Source: Thiothrix sp.
GTDB taxonomy: Bacteria > Pseudomonadota > Gammaproteobacteria > Thiotrichales > Thiotrichaceae
Direction: 5' to 3'
Assembly (NCBI GenBank): GCA_020442915.1
Contig: JAGRJD010000034.1
Coordinates: 1 to 64,000 of the forward strand
Length of the DNA: 64,000 nucleotides
Part shown: in pieces, positions 63,315 to 64,000 of the stretch
How the letters are laid out: each line of letters starts with the position of its first letter
Position numbering within the stretch: position 1 is the stretch's first letter
The notes under the pieces: generated by a model
The model's database searches: none
The model's input: the letters and a program-made list of their open reading frames with translations, nothing else
What the model was told of the DNA's origin: nothing
Made by a program: the position numbers and the translations under genes

Positions 63315-64000
63315 TCAGGCACGGGTCCGGTTGGCAAAAGCGTACCGTTCCATGCCGAGGCCATCAACCGGAATTCCGGTTTCATTGCCGCTGATGATAT
63401 CGGCGAGCAGGTGTCCGGCCCCGCAGGCCATGGTCCAGCCCAGGGTGCCGTGTCCGGTGTTCAGGAACAGGTTGGCATAAGGGGTGGTTCCCATGACCGG
63501 CGTACCGTCCGGGGTCATGGGGCGCAGGCCGGTCCAGAAGTTGTCCCGGGACAGGTCGGCAGCGTGCGGGAACAGGTCCGAGACCACAAAGCGCACGGTC
63601 TCGCGCCGGCCCTCACGCAGGCGCAGGTCGAAACCGGTCAGCTCCGCCGTCCCGGCCACCCGGACCCGGTCGCCCAGGCGGGTGACGGCCACCTTGTAGG
63701 TTTCGTCCATGACGGTGGATACCGGTGCGTCATCGGGGTTGGTGATCGGTACGGTGATGGAATAGCCCTTGACCGGGTAGACCGGAATGTCGATCCCGAG
63801 CGGACGCAGCAGGGCGGTGGAATAGCTGCCCAGTGCCATGAGGTAACGGTCACCCTGCACCGGCCCGCTGCCGGTTTTCACCCCGGTGATGCGGCCCTGG
63901 TTCTGTTCCAGCCCCTGAATATCGACCCCGTAGCGGAATTCCACCCCCATACCGGCAGCAATATCGGCCAGCTGCTGGGTGAACTTCAGGCAGTCGCCGG
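63315..64000 (-). CDS. dadA: D-amino acid dehydrogenase small subunit DadA, C-terminal part (5' end outside window)
   Basis: About 228 residues are visible; the N-terminal FAD-binding part lies beyond the right edge. The frame reads [11 protein letters not shown] at the edge, then [26 protein letters not shown] and [16 protein letters not shown], all typical of DadA. It oxidises D-alanine to pyruvate at the inner membrane. With ridA and dadX it forms the alanine catabolic operon. A methionine at 63950 inside the frame is internal and not a start. Confidence 0.93.
   Translation of the reverse strand, partial: GDCLKFTQQLADIAAGMGVEFRYGVDIQGLEQNQGRITGVKTGSGPVQGDRYLMALGSYSTALLRPLGIDIPVYPVKGYSITVPITNPDDAPVSTVMDETYKVAVTRLGDRVRVAGTAELTGFDLRLREGRRETVRFVVSDLFPHAADLSRDNFWTGLRPMTPDGTPVMGTTPYANLFLNTGHGTLGWTMACGAGHLLADIISGNETGIPVDGLGMERYAFANRTRA

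Overview
The window looks like chromosomal DNA of a GC-rich (about 60% by eye) gammaproteobacterium. The yeaG-yeaH-ycgB stress module, a UB2H-containing PBP1B next to a TPR lipoprotein, murJ, selD-mnmH, a Fur-controlled hemP/imelysin operon and a dadA-ridA-dadX block all occur together in Pseudomonas/Oceanospirillum-type genomes. I cannot name a genus. I see no rRNA, tRNA, CRISPR array, insertion sequence or phage gene. Both window edges cut genes: a MoxR-type AAA+ ATPase on the left and dadA on the right.

Layout. 1-1713: end of a MoxR ATPase and its VWA (CoxE-like) partner. 2302-7131: PrkA-type kinase yeaG, DUF444 protein yeaH and SpoVR protein ycgB. 7266-16463: cell-wall and housekeeping genes (mrcB, LpoP-like lipoprotein, yoaA helicase, tsaB, lytic transglycosylase, murJ), then a DUF945 protein. 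18177-24330 (minus): a small AT-richer polysaccharide cluster (BY-kinase, two GT4 glycosyltransferases, a flippase). 24556-26732: selD-mnmH for 2-selenouridine in tRNA. 26857-34828 (minus): choline/betaine island, running choXWV, tetR, MttB-family methyltransferase, DMGDH-like flavoprotein. 35064-36218: chromate transporter. 36251-41432 (minus): Fur-box-controlled operon hemP, imelysin, di-haem protein, second imelysin, DUF1513 protein. 41721: phasin-like protein. 42148-59588: large polysaccharide locus. 59585-60691: two secreted proteins of unknown role. 60776-61678: AEC transporter. 61788-64000 (minus): dadA-ridA-dadX for D-alanine catabolism.

How it fits together. In the large glycan locus, WbpO/WbpP-type enzymes predict UDP-GalNAcA. 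An adjacent pglC-D-E-F-like set predicts UDP-di-N-acetylbacillosamine and its transfer to undecaprenyl phosphate. Two GT4 enzymes, Wzx, Wzy and a Wzc-type kinase would build and polymerise the unit. A second membrane protein of the O-antigen ligase family, paired with an unrecognised anchored protein (56986-58194), could transfer it to an acceptor. No Wza exporter is present. In the choline island, an importer with the complete ChoX ligand box sits directly upstream of a corrinoid-type methyltransferase homologue and a folate-linked N-demethylase. This suggests uptake and stepwise demethylation of a quaternary amine, but no corrinoid protein is encoded nearby. The most interesting points are this island, the glycan ligase/partner pair, the Fur-hemP-imelysin operon and several palindromic leader elements.
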